NCBI RefSeq assembly: GCF_032854445.1
Contig: NC_088304.1
Span: 20,249,850-20,313,849 of the forward strand
DNA: 64,000 bases
Direction: 5' to 3'
Source: Liolophura sinensis
Lineage: Eukaryota; Mollusca; Polyplacophora; Chitonida; Chitonidae
The notes beneath the pieces are model-generated. The model worked only from the letters and a program-made list of their open reading frames with translations, did not search any database and was not told where the DNA came from. The position numbers were made by a program, and so were the translations under genes. Below are positions 41,631 to 54,711 of this stretch, one piece after another (within the stretch, counting starts at the first letter, position 1; the number at the start of each line of letters is the position of its first letter).

Positions 41631-42370
41631 GAGCAAGTAGCGTTCATTTAATTACTTATTCCCTTTCATCTGACACTTTCACATCCGCGTTTATTCTTGG
41701 CGTCTGTCAGAAAAATCACGCCGTTGATCCTTTGCAAACAACTACAGAAAGTTCGTCCTGATTTAATGAAAGTTTGTGTCCGGGTTTGTTTTGCGTAACG
41801 TCGCAGCCACTTTGATAACCTCACCAATCTGCGCATAAACTTTGCTTCCTTATCAAATTCTGTGAATCTTAGTCGTGATAGAAGTTATGAATGTTTGACC
41901 ATTGTTATTCTGGTTATTCATTAATTGTGTGTGCACTATCTGCTTCAAATATTGTACGATTTCAATAAAAAAATATTACCACATATTCTTTTTTGTGATT
42001 CAGTAAAGTCTTCCTACACGCAGAAAAATTTACAAGTCTTGCTTGGGATATACATTCTCTGAGTTTGATTGTTTATTACTAAAGGATGAGGTATTTTTCA
42101 GCTGAATGCCCACTGTACATACAGGCGATTATAAATTCAGCGATAGAACAACTGTATGACGATAAAACAAATTGAAGTAAATCTACATACGAAGTTAGCC
42201 AGCCAGATGTTCAAGAGTTAAATGAAATTTGTGGCTAATCACTTGTTTACTGGGATATAATAATCAACGTACATAGATTCGGCTAAACATTCTTTGTCCA
42301 AGTCAACAGCATTATGATGGGAAAGGCATTGTATTCGTCATGAATGAAGTCATACACCCAATTTGAGAGA
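41631..42370. other. Non-coding stretch 3' of gene 2
   Basis: AT-rich; nothing recognised. Confidence 0.45.
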
Positions 42371-42377
42371 ACTTTGT

Positions 42378-42501
<124 letters not shown>

Positions 42502-42519
42502 TGGCACATATATTATATA

Positions 42520-42900
42520 TTGGCACACTTGGATGCAAGCGCTATGCAGACATATGCCATGGATGGCGCACTCTTCTCTATTTTATCAACGGCAAGTTGT
42601 ATGGGCAGCGGTACAGTGTCGAAATTATGAGGCCCATTGTCGTGCCTTTTGTGCGCCTCCATCATGTAATATTTGAGTGTGACAATGCTCGCCCTCACAT
42701 GGCCGGGATCTGCAGGGAGATCCTGGACTAGTCACCTTATTCCCCGGCATGTCGCCTATGGGACGTTCTGGATCGGTGTGTGCAGCAACGTGTTCCAGTT
42801 CCAGAGAACGTCCAGCAGCTGTGTGTGGCAATCCAAGAGGAACGGGACAACATTCCACACGCTATCATTGACAATTTGGAGATGTACCGCTCCTCGTGAT
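42520..42900 (+). pseudogene. Tc1/mariner-like transposase, C-terminal relic
   Basis: Text resembling the last third of a Tc1-type transposase: GKLYGQRYSVEIMRPIV, FECDNARPHMAGICREIL (second catalytic Asp in CDNARPH), then in another frame CRLWDVLDRCVQQRVP and VQQLCVAIQEERDNIPH. The SPDxxPxEHLW block is shortened to a few residues and a stop and frameshift are present. The left side abuts the TA microsatellite; no inverted ends found. Confidence 0.75.
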
Positions 42901-43344
42901 GATAACGATGGACACACTCAGTAGTGAGTGGATTATTGCCCTAAAATGTGAACGTCTGGTGGAAATTCAAGCCACAACTGATAATCAATACTTACCCTGA
43001 TTTTTAGGTATTCCATTCTTTAGTACACAATTGCTTCGTGCGTTTATATTTTTGTTGCGTGTATATATACTGAGATCATTCAAAATTGAACGTAATTATT
43101 ATCATATGGAACTATATAGTAAAATGACAAGGACAATTTCCATTAAAGCTACACTTAGAAATACCCGAAGAATGCTCAGTCCCACTATCATTCTACGCTT
43201 GAAACTGGATGAAAAGACATCAAAACTTGTGTACGTGGTTACCAAATGCTTTGGGGTACTATTTAGTAGAGGAGGTTTTCTTCTTTTATGGATAAATGTA
43301 GGACGTTTCCAGGTAAATCAAAAAAAAAAAACATTTTACCGTAC

Positions 43345-43445
43345 CACAACTGCTTCTCTGTTTTGTCCTTTTGGAATAGCGTAGAATACATAGAGACCAG
43401 TATGGCCTCCATCAAGATAGATTTGAATGTCATCTTGGAAGAGTT
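43345..43445 (+). pseudogene. Decayed decarboxylase exon 6 fragment
   Basis: SVLSFWNSVEYIETSMASIK aligns without gaps to the C-terminal CILSFRSHIEHVDTALASIK of gene 2, and the DNA matches in blocks (TTTTGTCCTT, GGCCTC, ATCAAG). It lies about 1.8 kb downstream of gene 2 and is closest to that subgroup. A GGFLLL stretch near 43270 might be a remnant of exon 5 (GGFLIL), but this is weak. It shows that another gene copy once stood here. Confidence 0.7.
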
Positions 43446-43693
43446 TTTGTCATTTGTTGCTAAAATTATTCAATTATGATTTCTTCAGTCAAAATATGTT
43501 AAAACACATTGCCAACATACATGTGAGGGCAGGTGTGAATACGAATGAAAATTCAAAAAATAATGTTAGAAGTGAACTTTCACAATATTTTTTCTTTACT
43601 GTGTACACGTACTGCTTTCATAAGTTACAAACCAGATTTACAATTAAGAATACAACAGACTTATGTATCTGTACATTATAAGTCACTTAATAT

Positions 43694-43975
43694 TTATTTA
43701 TTTATTTATTTATTTATTTGATTTGTGTTTTACGCCGTACTCAAGAATATTTCACTTATAAGACGCCGGCCAGCATTATGGTGGGTGGAAATCGGGCAGA
43801 GCCCAGGGAAAACACACAACCATCCGCAGGTTGCTGACAAACCTTCCCACGTACGGCCGGAGAGGAAGGCAACATGAGCTGGACTTGAACACACAGCGAC
43901 CGCATTGGTGAGAGACTCCTAGGTCATGACGCTGCGCTAGCGCGCTAACCAACTGAGCCACGGAGGCCCCAAAAA
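43694..43975 (-). mobile_element. Full-length SINE (family 1) with perfect TSD
   Basis: Best-preserved SINE of the window. Reverse-strand head GGGGCCTCCGTGGCTCAGTT, A and B boxes intact, tail of TTTA repeats. Direct repeats TCACTTAATAT at 43683-43693 and 43976-43986. Probably a young insertion. Confidence 0.94.
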
Positions 43976-43986
43976 TCACTTAATAT

Positions 43987-44284
43987 AAACCACACTAAAC
44001 AGAAATTTAGAATATTCGGTCAGTAATAATTTCATTTAAACAGAATTTTCTACACATGAAACGTATAAGAGAGCACTGCTTTGATGTTCGCGACGAATTC
44101 GACATTTGTATACCATTTTCCAAAACAACCAGAACACAAATTTCTAAATATGTAATATGTAAAGAAATCATATATCAATGAATAAAGCTGATATCATGTT
44201 AGAGAGAGGCAGTCATTGGTTGTCAGTGCTGTAGGCAAGACAGTTCCTGTTCTACGAAACTATTTCAATTCCAATTTCATACTA
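43987..44284. other. Junction stretch before the Tc1 element
   Basis: AT-rich, no element recognised. This is the sequence that would correspond to the region left of base 1 if the duplication extends further. Confidence 0.4.
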
Positions 44285-45811
44285 CACTGTTGACCATAAA
44301 GTTGGAATAAAATATTTTAGCCACAATCCCAGAAGTTTAATATTATTTTTCGCCTCAAAAATAATATAAGCCGACACGAATTGATGCATAATCTCTCTCT
44401 ACTACGTGTACAAAAATGTTTTATTCTATGCTAATATGAGAATTACATAAGAGGCTCTGACGGTAGTGATAAAAAGCCCTGTGCCTGGTGCTTCTCCAGT
44501 GATCTTCATTCAGAGAGAGGTCAAATTACCTCGCGCATAACGGAGTTCTCGGTTTCGCATGGAACAAAAAGTAGTGTAGCGGGGATTCCGGCTATGCCTC
44601 GTGCTAAATACGCCGGAGAGTGATTGCCCTCCATCAAGAAGGCTACAAACAGTCCGATGTTGCCGATTTTGTAGGCATATCGCAAAGTACAGTCAGCAAA
44701 GTCATCAGACGTCATCGAGACGTGGGTCATTTGTGGCCACGTCAAACTCCAGGACGACCACGACTGACTACGAGACGGGATGACCGCCGACTGCTCAATC
44801 TCTCTCACACAAACCGGAAAATGTCTGCGAACCATCTTCGCCGTTTGTGGCGGAGGCATTACGGAATCAATGTTTCCCGAACAACGGTGAATCGCAGATT
44901 ACTTCAGCATGGTTATCGAGCAAGACGTATGACCAAATGTCCCCGCCTAACCGCCCAACATAGAGTCCAAAGGCTTCGCTGGGCTAGGGGGCACAGACAA
45001 TTGCAGTTAGGGCATTGGCGACATGTGCTCTTCACGGATGAGAGTCGCTTCTTCCTGAAACCTGTGGACGGAAGGCAAAGGGTTCGTCGTTTGCGAGGAG
45101 AAAGCCTTCGAGATAACTGTGTGCAGGAAAACAATCAAGGGGGTGGCGGTTCAGTAATGGTTTGGGCCGGTATTCACTATGGTGGAAAAACGCCGTTGGT
45201 GGTGCCCGACGAAAACGTCAACGCCCTCGTGTACATTGATATCCTTGAAAACCATTGCCTTCCATACGCACGAAGGGTTTATGGAGACAATTTTCGTTTG
45301 CAAGACGACAACGCTACAATACACAGGGCCGCTGTGTGTGACAATATTGCTGAAAATCTGCAAGAACTGGCACAGGCTCTGATCAATGAGTGGAACGTTC
45401 TGCCCACTGAATTCATTAACAATCTGGTCGACAGCATGCAACGACGTCTTGACGCATTGATTCGTGTCAGGGGTGGTCATACGAGATATTAATGACTGTT
45501 TCTCTTACAAACTGTATTGTCTGTAACTTATAATACGAAGGGAAGAAATACGTTTATGTTTGTGATATGGAGACATTGCAGTAAAGCCTTCAATCCTTTC
45601 GCCTTGAAATGCCAGTTTTTGTTTTTACGCCGTTCTACAGCCTATAATCGATCCATTAAAGATTACAATAGGCTGATATGTGTAGAAAAGACCAACATTT
45701 GGCGTTATGCTGATATCTACGCCATAATCAAGCATTCAATACCGCGTACAATTAGAATAACTCCGAATTCAGTCGTCGAATTAATTTATTCCAACTTTAT
45801 GGTCAACAGTG
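44285..45811 (+). mobile_element. Tc1-type DNA transposon, copy B (complete ends)
   Basis: 1527 bp between target TA dinucleotides (44283-44284 and 45812-45813). Terminal inverted repeats of about 27 bp begin CACTGTTGACCATAAAG and continue into TTGGAATAAA on both ends. Contains one transposase frame (44620-45492). Confidence 0.95.
44620..45492 (+). pseudogene. Tc1-family transposase, open but lacking the catalytic Glu
   Basis: 290 codons in one frame with both helix-turn-helix motifs, GRPR, FTDESRF and QDDNATIHRAA. An internal deletion of about 110 bp joins HRAA to CDNIAENLQ and removes the SPDMNPTEHAW block with the third catalytic residue. Full members should be about 330-340 aa. It may bind DNA but should not cut it. 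Confidence 0.92.
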
Positions 45812-45958
45812 TATCAGTATGTTAATAATCTCTAGGTGGATTACAAATATATGTCTGTTTCCGTGTTACCATGAAGCGGTAGAAGAACAAAACGAAAACA
45901 GTTAATTAAGCCTCTTGTAACCTGTGACGTATTTCCTACATATGACTTACATTCATGG

Positions 45959-46205
45959 TTGGGACCCTCGTGCCCGAGTGGGATAGCGCGCCAGCACGGC
46001 GCGATGGCCCAGGTGCCTCCCGCCATTGCGTTCACTGTGAGTTCAAGCCCAGTTCACGTTGGCTTTCTCTCCGGTCGTAAGTGGGAAGTCCTGCAGCAAC
46101 TTGCGGACGGGCTTTGCCCAGTTTTTTCCCACCATAATACTGGCCACCGTCGTGTAAGTGAAATATTCTTGAGTACGCCATCAAACACCGATCAAATAAA
46201 TACAC
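45959..46205 (+). mobile_element. tRNA-derived SINE (family 1), copy B
   Basis: Counterpart of 1604-1850, almost identical. Confidence 0.85.
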
Positions 46206-46209
46206 TAAT

Positions 46210-46640
46210 GACCTAGCTTTAAACAATCCATATAAAGCAAAGCTTGTGAAAGATATATATCCGCCTTCGCTAGATTGAAAGAAAATTACTCTTTCCAGAT
46301 AGCACATCTTACTTGGATCAATATTTGTACAAAGACCGAAACGGTCTTATTTCTCATACGCTTTAGCGCAAGATGGATGGTTTCAATTTCAACATTGTAA
46401 TCTATCCTTTCTTGGACAGCAATGTACCGAAGAATCCTGCATATGACGTGTACATATCTCTCCTTGTAGCATTTGTTACATCCTGTCTTTTATATGACGA
46501 TTTCGTATATCAACGTCAGAGGTTACTACTGCAAAAAAAAAATATATATATATAGGGTGCCAAGGTTATTCCGTCAAACGCCTTTACTGTGAGTTTCTCT
46601 AAATCCTCTAAAGCCTCTAGCAGTAGCTTGTAATTGTTTT
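46210..46640 (+). mobile_element. Penelope-like 3' fragment, copy B
   Basis: Counterpart of 1855-2300. The A-rich run of copy A is here an A run plus a short TA run. Confidence 0.75.
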
Positions 46641-48579
46641 CAGAACTGTTATAACGTGGTGCAGGATAAGGGATGTGTAAATAAAGCAGGCATTTTGTTT
46701 CCAAGGGAAGGCAAATCAGTAATATTGTTCATCCCAAACTGGATTTTTCTCACACCGTACACAAACCCTTTCTTTTTTTGGTACATTTGCCCATTTATAC
46801 ATTTAATGTTGGGTGAGGTGCCCGTCACGTTAAACTCTGATCAAACCGCCGGTATAGTTGATAAGGTTTGGTTTCCTCCGCTACATCTAACAATCCGTGC
46901 TTCCATTGAATAAAGCATTCTGACGGATAGTGCCGTGGCCAGTGGTTAAACGTTCTTGCCTCTCAAAAAGTAGGATATCTGAACATCTATCCTTGGAAAG
47001 TTGCTTACGTTGTGTGGTTTGTCCCGGGCACTCCTGTTTAACTCGCCCGTAAAACTGATCGTATTTCGGTCAAAATTTATAAACTATAGCTTTAAAAATA
47101 TATATATAAATAAATAAAAACCATTTATACCACAGTATAGATCTGTTTTTCATAAATTTTCATGTCTGGTGATTTGGCCATGATACTTCAGTAGCGGCAG
47201 CACTTTGGCGGCATGGACTCGTTTTATACATACGTGTATAGTATATAACCAATGGCAGTCACCCACCGTTGCTCAAGCATTTAAATGAGAGTCAACGTAT
47301 TTCGGAAAAACGGAGAGATACCAGTATAGAAGAAAAATAACAAAATATAATGTAAAATCAGAGCGGAGGGGAGTGTGAAATAGTTAAAAATGGTCAGACG
47401 TAATTGGTAAAAACTCTTTTTTTCGGTTTAATGCTTGAAGGCTGCAGCTTAACACACTGCCTAGCACCATAGGTTAAGCATAACGAGCTTTAAAAAGAGC
47501 AATTTCTAAAACATGGTAGAATTGTTATTATTGAGTGGAATCTGTAACTGAGGGCTATATTGATTCATAAGTATATAGCTGACCTGTTTGCGAAAACGAG
47601 GTTATCATAATTTAAAGAGAGATTTGCCAATAGCCAACAAGAAAGCTACCCCGGAAGCAATGGCGGAAAAGTGTGCTTGACCCTACATGTCTACCGGGTC
47701 AAGCGTCAAGACTAGTACTTTTCGCATCCCGTTCCCGGCCGGAGAAATGAATGAGTGAAAATCCCGTGTTACATTTTTACAATGAAAACCTCGTTCTCGT
47801 GTGGGAACAGCAATTCGAATACGCCCAATGGTGATAAAACGCTAAAACTGTGGTCAAAGTCAAAGGTAAATCCGACAAAACGCGTACAACCAAACAAATC
47901 GTGCAGGATTACCTCCCTTTATAGTTATCGGCACAGCAGGCATCAGGAGAGCGATCGACCCCATCCGATTCCAGGCGGATGCTAATGTTAGAGCCTTCCT
48001 GCCGTTAAACGATAGTGTGAATAATGAAAAAGAAACATTAGATAAGAACACACTGTGGATGAACATTGAGAATGCTGAGGGATAATATTAATTTTCTTCA
48101 TTTTCTTCAACATTTCAGAATATTTCCGGCCATTGGTGGAGAATGTGCATAAAACAGATCGGTTATTAAAAAATATAAAATTTGTCTTAAAAATGAAAGT
48201 TTTGTTTTTTGTTATGTTCCTTGAATCCATATACCCTTTGATTTATAGTACCCTTTTGTGTCCTTTAATCCATCATTTGCGGACTGTTCTTTAACGATGA
48301 ATGGGCGCTGAAAGCGATTCCATTGGCTTGTTACTGGGAGCAACGCATGAGATAAAGAAAACGTATCAACTGCTTTACATGCAAGTGAACAGTATAAATT
48401 TAGTCATTTTTAATTACAATGAATGTCATATATGTAACAGATTCGTCACGGTCTGTGTATTAAACTATATCAGGAAAACTACAGCGCACTCATATGCTCC
48501 ATATTCAGTTTGAGCTTCTCTGCAGTTAACATTGTCTACAGAACTGAAGCATTTGCTATTGCATACACAGTGGTTTGCC
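46641..48579. other. Non-coding stretch, copy B
   Basis: Counterpart of 2301-4227. The only larger difference is near 48020-48060, where about 20 bp extra is present. Confidence 0.45.
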
Positions 48580-49027
48580 ATGGATTGTCAGCTCGAAGAA
48601 GAGGAAAAAAAGCAGCTGACTTATATCGCAGAGCAATGAAGATAGACGGAGAACGAGGTTACCCAGAACATCATGCTACAGTGTCTAACAGATTATGCAC
48701 AACTCTTTCTCAGCCGTCTGGAAAAAACAGAAAGTGTTTTGGACAAGGACGGTCGTGAGTTTATGTCTCACACCAACGGCAAAGTGAAGCCTGAAATCAC
48801 CAAGTTGGAGAAGAGAACACGCCTTGATGAAGAAAACCTTTCCGCACCTCGAGTTTTAAGGCCACATGCGTTTAATCCATCTATTGACTTTAAAAAGGTC
48901 GAAACCGAACAAATTACACTTAGTGGGGAAAAGGAAGAAAACCTGAAAAAGATACTGCATATAGAAAAAAACACTGTCAGACCAGAGGAGCTGATACGTG
49001 TTTTTGACAAAGACGTTGTACGTTCAG
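48580..49027 (+). pseudogene. Solitary decarboxylase first exon, copy B
   Basis: Same exon as 4228-4676, with the same TGA at codon 20 (48637-48639). Here the frame after the stop is open from an internal Met at 48673 through RPEELIRVFDKDVVRSG to the phase 1 donor TCAG|gtaagcg; its length of 448 nt leaves the same phase as working first exons. If spliced to exon 2 of a downstream gene it would give a shorter N-terminus. Confidence 0.78.
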
Positions 49028-49678
49028 GTAAGCGTTATGTAAAGAATGATCTCAAATTTTCGGAATAATCAATTCGCGCTTACTTTTCCACTTGTCCACC
49101 TATGCGCATTCAAGAATTGTTTACTTCGGCATCTTGAAATTTTCTTTTCTTTTTTTTCTTCTTAGTAGTTACATTTCGACACAAACACTTAAAGTTAACG
49201 GAAATTAATCGGCCTTACCATATGCGGAACGCAACTGGGCAAAATTCGTGCAAAATGGAGATTTCACATTGTGACATTTCATTTCATTCTCGGCGAACGC
49301 AATTTTCACTTCATATCACCTAAAGACTGAACAGGTGTCATCTATACGTGCAACATCCGGTAGACTAACAATATTGAATGTTCTCTTTGCATGAACCTAT
49401 GGTGGCTGATAGCATTCATTTAGACCGCGAACTTACCGATCCAGCGAATAGCGCGAAAAACACGAAACACGGAGAATGGTGTTAAATTAAAGGTCCCTCA
49501 GGTCGCGATCAAAAATGGACGCTATCAGACACTACATAAACCAGTCCTATTTTTATATTTGCATACGTTCTTGGTACTTTAAGTGTTTGTGTTGGAATAT
49601 TGTTTCGGAAATCGGCCTCGGGATCATTTACCCTTAAGATCCATTTTCGTGAACGGCAGGTATACTAATATAATTAAA

Positions 49679-49857
49679 GGCGCACAACATAGAGAGTAAA
49701 ACCAGAGCGGCAACGACAGTGTGATATTATCACGCGTAACCCGTAAAATACGGCAACCTGTCAGTTTACCTCAGTCAGGCATTTATTCTACTTATGTAAA
49801 TGTAAAAATAGTAGCAATTTACGCATCTAGCACCATGCCTTAGGCGGAATTAGTTAA
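49679..49857 (+). mobile_element. MITE-like dispersed repeat (+), copy B
   Basis: Counterpart of 5335-5515. Confidence 0.7.
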
Positions 49858-50490
49858 CAAAAAATGCAATGTTGTTAAGTGCAATTTATTAGATGTGACT
49901 CCGGGCGAACGAAGTTAGCTTCTTTACATAATTCATCTTCAAATACTGAATACTACAACATACAAAACCACTGTATTAATATAAGATACACATGTATAAA
50001 CGTCACGATACATAAATTATCCGGTATATTCTCTCTATGGGAAACAATCACGACACGAAACGTCAGGTAAAACTGTGCCAAAAAAATTTTATGTACGTTT
50101 TAAGAAAGCTTAATAATTTGGATAAAACAAGGTAGATTTTTCCGACTAAAAGAGGACGTCAGATAAATTACTTGGCCATGACTTCGACGTATAACATATT
50201 TGGTGATTTTTTACTAATCACCTGTGTGGCAAAAGCTATTATTGTCGCAAAGTAGACTCCGGCAACATTTTCGAATATAAGTAGTGACAAAAGATGTCTG
50301 TCGAGCATACCACTTAAACTTTGAGCATTTTCGTTGAAAATATTTCTTCGCAGGTCATCCTTGACCCTTATTTTTCTCAACAGTAACTACCATTCAACTT
50401 TAATCACAAGTTTTCGGCTCCACATTCTTTCACAAGTCCACCCGCTTCAAAGTGAACGGCCTATATGCCAGTGAGGATGCGCGTCACACT
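49858..50490. other. Unassigned stretch, copy B
   Basis: Counterpart of 5516-6120; same featureless minus-strand frame (50168-50380). Confidence 0.4.
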
Positions 50491-50491
50491 G

Positions 50492-50520
50492 TGACGTCAC
50501 AGCTCGCCTGAGCTATAAAT
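50492..50520 (+). promoter_or_regulatory. Promoter-like module: exact CRE and TATA box, copy B
   Basis: TGACGTCA at 50492-50499, TATAAAT from 50514. Copy A has TGACATCA instead. Confidence 0.38.
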
Positions 50521-50632
50521 ACACTTCATTCGTATCGGGTGGGTGTGAGACATCTGAATTGTATAAGAAAGCACTAACCATCGGTTTAGTCATACATTTG
50601 AAGCTCTTTGGGACAATAAATTCATTATCATG

Positions 50633-50858
50633 TGCGGCCTCCGTGGCTCAGTTGGTTAGCGCGCTAGCGCAGCGTAATGACCCAGGAGTCTCTCACCAAT
50701 GCGGTCGCTGTGAGTTCAAGTCCAGCTCATGCTGTCTTCCTCTCCGGCCGTACGTGGAAAGGTTTGCCAGCAACCTGCGGATGGTCGTGGGTTTCAACCG
50801 GGCTGTGCCCGGTTTCCACCCACCATAATGCTGGCCTGCGTCTTATAAGTGAAATATT
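50633..50858 (+). mobile_element. SINE (family 1), 3'-truncated, copy B
   Basis: Counterpart of 6289-6555 with the same left target repeat (50622-50632). The sequence stops at GTGAAATATT and is followed by about 28 bp of unrelated filler, then by the right arm of the hairpin element. Confidence 0.9.
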
Positions 50859-51216
50859 TGTAATACAAGTGAAGTAATTGTTGTCAATACTACGTATTAC
50901 CACTCAACCAACCATGATAATAAATATTGAGCCTCTTCTTCGTAAGGAAAAAAGTAAAACTAAATGGGATTGAGACACAATGTCTGATCAAAATTCTCCA
51001 CTACCTTTCTCTCAGAAACAGGTATATGAAGACTTCAATGTTTTCATAAAAGCTCATTTTTATGATCAGAGTTACGTCTTGTTTTCATGCAGAGTCCCTC
51101 AACTCCATTGATTTATATTATATTCGATGGACCCAACTCGTAGATAACTGCGTTTTAATGACAAATGACTTACACGGTGTTGGGGGGTGGGGGTGGAGAT
51201 GGCGTGTCTTTTCCTT

Positions 51217-51735
51217 CTATTTCAGCACTTGCTTTTGAGCAGTTAAAAAAATGCTGTAACTCAGGTAAATCAACAAGACGCCTGATTGCACCGATTACGT
51301 GTGGCCATTTGTTAACTATGACACAGTTGCCGCTTTCCTGCTTAAAATCTTAATGCTGCTGTTTTTTCTGCTAAAGAAAATTATGAGTTTATTCTTCTTG
51401 CCAGTTTTTGCTAAATACTTCTGTGTCAACAGTTTTATTTAACAATCGTATCCAGAGTACGTGTGGGAGGTTTTAGATTTATGTGTGAATGAAGCTATTC
51501 CAGACCCGGGTCAACTGTTTTCAATTTGTCAAGCAGCTGGACTTGGTCTGGTCTCTCGCTTGCCCTCATTAGCTATAATTTGTCCTGGAAACCAACTTGG
51601 TGAATCATTGTCGATCTCACTTAAGATCTCTGGCTTAAAAAATTCACCTTAACTTAACCCCGCAATCGCCTCTCCGTTTTTAAGCTGAACTATTGTTCTC
51701 ATCCAACGGATGAGTATATACCTTACCGCTCTGCA
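51217..51735 (-). repeat. Dispersed ~500-bp repeat, copy B
   Basis: Counterpart of 6995-7505, with the CTGCAGACGTCTGCAG palindrome at 51731-51746. Confidence 0.7.
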
Positions 51736-51746
51736 GACGTCTGCAG

Positions 51747-52619
51747 TTAGGGTATAGTTCAGCTCCAGACTGATTAGCGGTCGTAAATCGACTATTTCCC
51801 GAAGTATGCCCGTGACCGTAACCGCCAATGGTGTTTAAAAAAGTTTAACTTGTCAGGTACATTTTGTTCATCCTGAATTTAAAATCTTAATTATCTATTA
51901 ATAGCTATGTAATATGAAATGAGAATTGCATTAGGGTTAAAGGCCCACAGCTTTAATATGTTGAGGGCAGCACTTTGTAAAAGAGTTCCAGGTTTATAAA
52001 TGGAAGAGTACAGATTTGCATTTCTGAAAAGCAGGCTACGAAGAATGAAGCAAATTACAGATCTAGATAATGTGGAACCCTGAAGCCAGGATGCCGTAAG
52101 AAGGCACGCGTTGACTTTCTATTTTGCATTATTTTTCCGTGTATCATAAAGCCTTCAAACAGATTAGATGTCAGTCTCAATTTTCCAGCAAAAACTGACG
52201 AATTGCTACACAATCGCGAGCTTAATCTACGAAATTGCTGATGTGCTGCCTTGGATGCTTCAACACATATTATTGCCTTGTACTGAATCTAAGAGGAACG
52301 AAACAAGAGACGTTTACAGCTGCGCAAAAGTGTTTTGCGTCTGTAACTATTTCCAAAACAACTGCATGAAAGCTCTCGCAGTTCACGTAGATTTTACACC
52401 ACAGTTTTATGGGGAATAAAAATAACTAAAGCAAAAATGCATATCTGATTCACGCACACACAAACTCCCACGCGCGCGTGCGCATTTGTAAAAATACATA
52501 TGTACATGGATATATGTAGGATTTTTCTGATGTGGGGAAATGTGGGGAAAAAAGCAATTCACACCTGCTCAACTTTTCCTACAACCCCGTGACTGTGAGT
52601 TCCAGCGCAGGGTCGAGTT
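51747..52619. other. Non-coding stretch, copy B
   Basis: Counterpart of 7518-8397, nothing coding recognised. Confidence 0.4.
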
Positions 52620-53184
52620 CCAGGTTAGTGAATGTAAGGATCAAGCGCAGTTACTGTGGAAGCTAAACTGGGAACATGGCTAACCGATCTCAGAGCCAGA
52701 CGAGGCCATAGAGCGGTGTTGTTATTCAAAATCAGTTATTCGAATAAGTAATAACTAATCTTGCAGCGGGTTAGTTATTCGAATAACCAATAAGTAAACC
52801 GGCACCGGGTTAGTTATTTGAATAAATAATAACTAACCAGCAGCGGGTTAGTTATTGGAATAACCAATATCTAACCCAGCAGCGGTGTAGTAATTCAAAA
52901 TCATTTACTCGAATAACTAATGGCTAACACAGCAGCGGGTTAGTCATACTAACTAGCAGCAGGTTAGTTATTCGAATAACCAATAACTAAGCTAGCACCG
53001 GGTTATTTATTTCATTTATATTTATTTATTTGATTGGTGTTTACGCCGTATTCAAGAATATTGGTTAGTTATTTGAATAACTGATTTGGAATGACTAAAG
53101 AGCAGAGAGTTAGTTATTAGTTATTCGAATAACTAACCCGCTGCTGGTTAGTTATTAGTTTATTCAAATAACTAACCCGCTGCT
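52620..53184. repeat. Inverted array of palindrome-bearing repeats, copy B
   Basis: As 8398-8815 but longer: the left end has extra sequence and one to two more units (around 52715-52800). The perfect 20-bp palindrome is at 53117-53136. A SINE tail fragment (53019-53062) again marks the orientation switch. Confidence 0.85.
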
Positions 53185-53904
53185 AACTTCAGTGTGCTCC
53201 GTGTGAACGTGTCTTGAGAGAGGTAGACACCATGTTCAAAGGAACCGTTAAGAATCATGCTATAAAGCTCGACAGGTCGGTGTACTGGTACATGTATGCA
53301 ATATGTCGGAAATGGCATACAGTGTATTTAAATGAGAAGAAAACTTAAAATTATGACACTATAGGCTGAAATGAGCACATTTTTTCTAATTGGTGGTGTC
53401 TGCTGCATAATTTGCGATTTTTCCTCGCCACACACGTAAAGCCTGAAAACGGCAAAGCTGGTATAAATCGTTGAGCCCATCGCGTCCTTCATCTTTAACA
53501 CCCTGTAATTCGGCGATTTCCCACGGCAATTCTCCTCCTAACACAGAAGACTTCAGGACTAGTTCTTAGGCAAAATGGAGTCGCCCACAGCGGATTTTGG
53601 CGCTGACTTTATTGATAATTTATCAACTTGAGGTACATATTAGAATTTTGTCACCTGTGAGAAAATGCATACTCTTTTCAATGGTATTTGTTTGATATTT
53701 AAGTTTTCTTCTCCTTTAGCAAATGGCGGAGAAAGGCACCTTGGCAGACAGTTTACTGCGGGTTAAAATGTTAATCAGACTCGACTATAAGTACTACTAG
53801 TTCATCTATAAGTACTATCAGTCTGAGGGCTGTGAACTCCTGGAATACGGACCAGGCACAATGTACCAGCGCACCGGAGATGTTTGTATTGCGTATAAAC
53901 CAGG

Positions 53905-54098
53905 GTTCTGCTGGTGGACTAAGCTTCTTCGAGGCCTTGTCCCTTTGCATTGTTATAATGTTATAGTATGCCAACAAGGCAGAGATGTTAATTGCGATTT
54001 ATTCAACGACACTGGTCTAAAGTTTACTAAAATCATATTTAACAATACCACATGTCAAAGGGACCATACCCCGGTAAGACTTACTCCACCAGCAGAAC
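53905..54098. repeat. Foldback, copy B
   Basis: Counterpart of 9544-9737. Confidence 0.55.
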
Positions 54099-54711
54099 TC
54101 TTTGGAGAGATTTTTGACAACTATTGATTATAATTCGATGAAGGGTTGGCTAATTTGTCTGGTGTAGTAAAAGAACTGAAACGTGTCGCTGTGTAGGTTT
54201 CTGACTAGCTCAAACGGATTTAGAAATACGGTAAAAAAAACTCATGATAAATTTTTTGGGGTAGTGGTGTGACACCAATTCTAATTCATAACCCATGTAG
54301 CATGTAGATGAGCAAGCTGTCATAACAAAGCAAAAAAAAATCCTTCGTCGTAAAAATCCATTAAAGACGGATTGAAGAGGTTTGCTGCTAAAGAAAACAG
54401 ATTTTGGTGGAATCAATAATTTTAATGAGGTTTATGCCAAATACGAAACCGGCGTCCCTGACAATCGCTCTAGAAAGCAAGACTACGTCGTTCCTTAAAG
54501 CCGGAATATCAACAACAAATACGTGCCGGCTCTGTATTTTAATTCGTTTTCGGTGTACAACAAAACCTTCAAACAGTTTTAATTTTGGTTAAATTTTTTT
54601 CTGAAATAGGTAAAATGCCAAACAACGGCGGGCTTGATCTATCTCCGAGGTTGTCCGAGCTTCTTGGGATGCCACATGTGATTGTTTTGGGAACTGCTTC
54701 AACACACATTA

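Noticed and set aside
43190-43315. Possible exon 5 remnant (GGFLLL) before the exon 6 fossil
   Set aside because: Only six residues agree with GGFLIL; too short to call.
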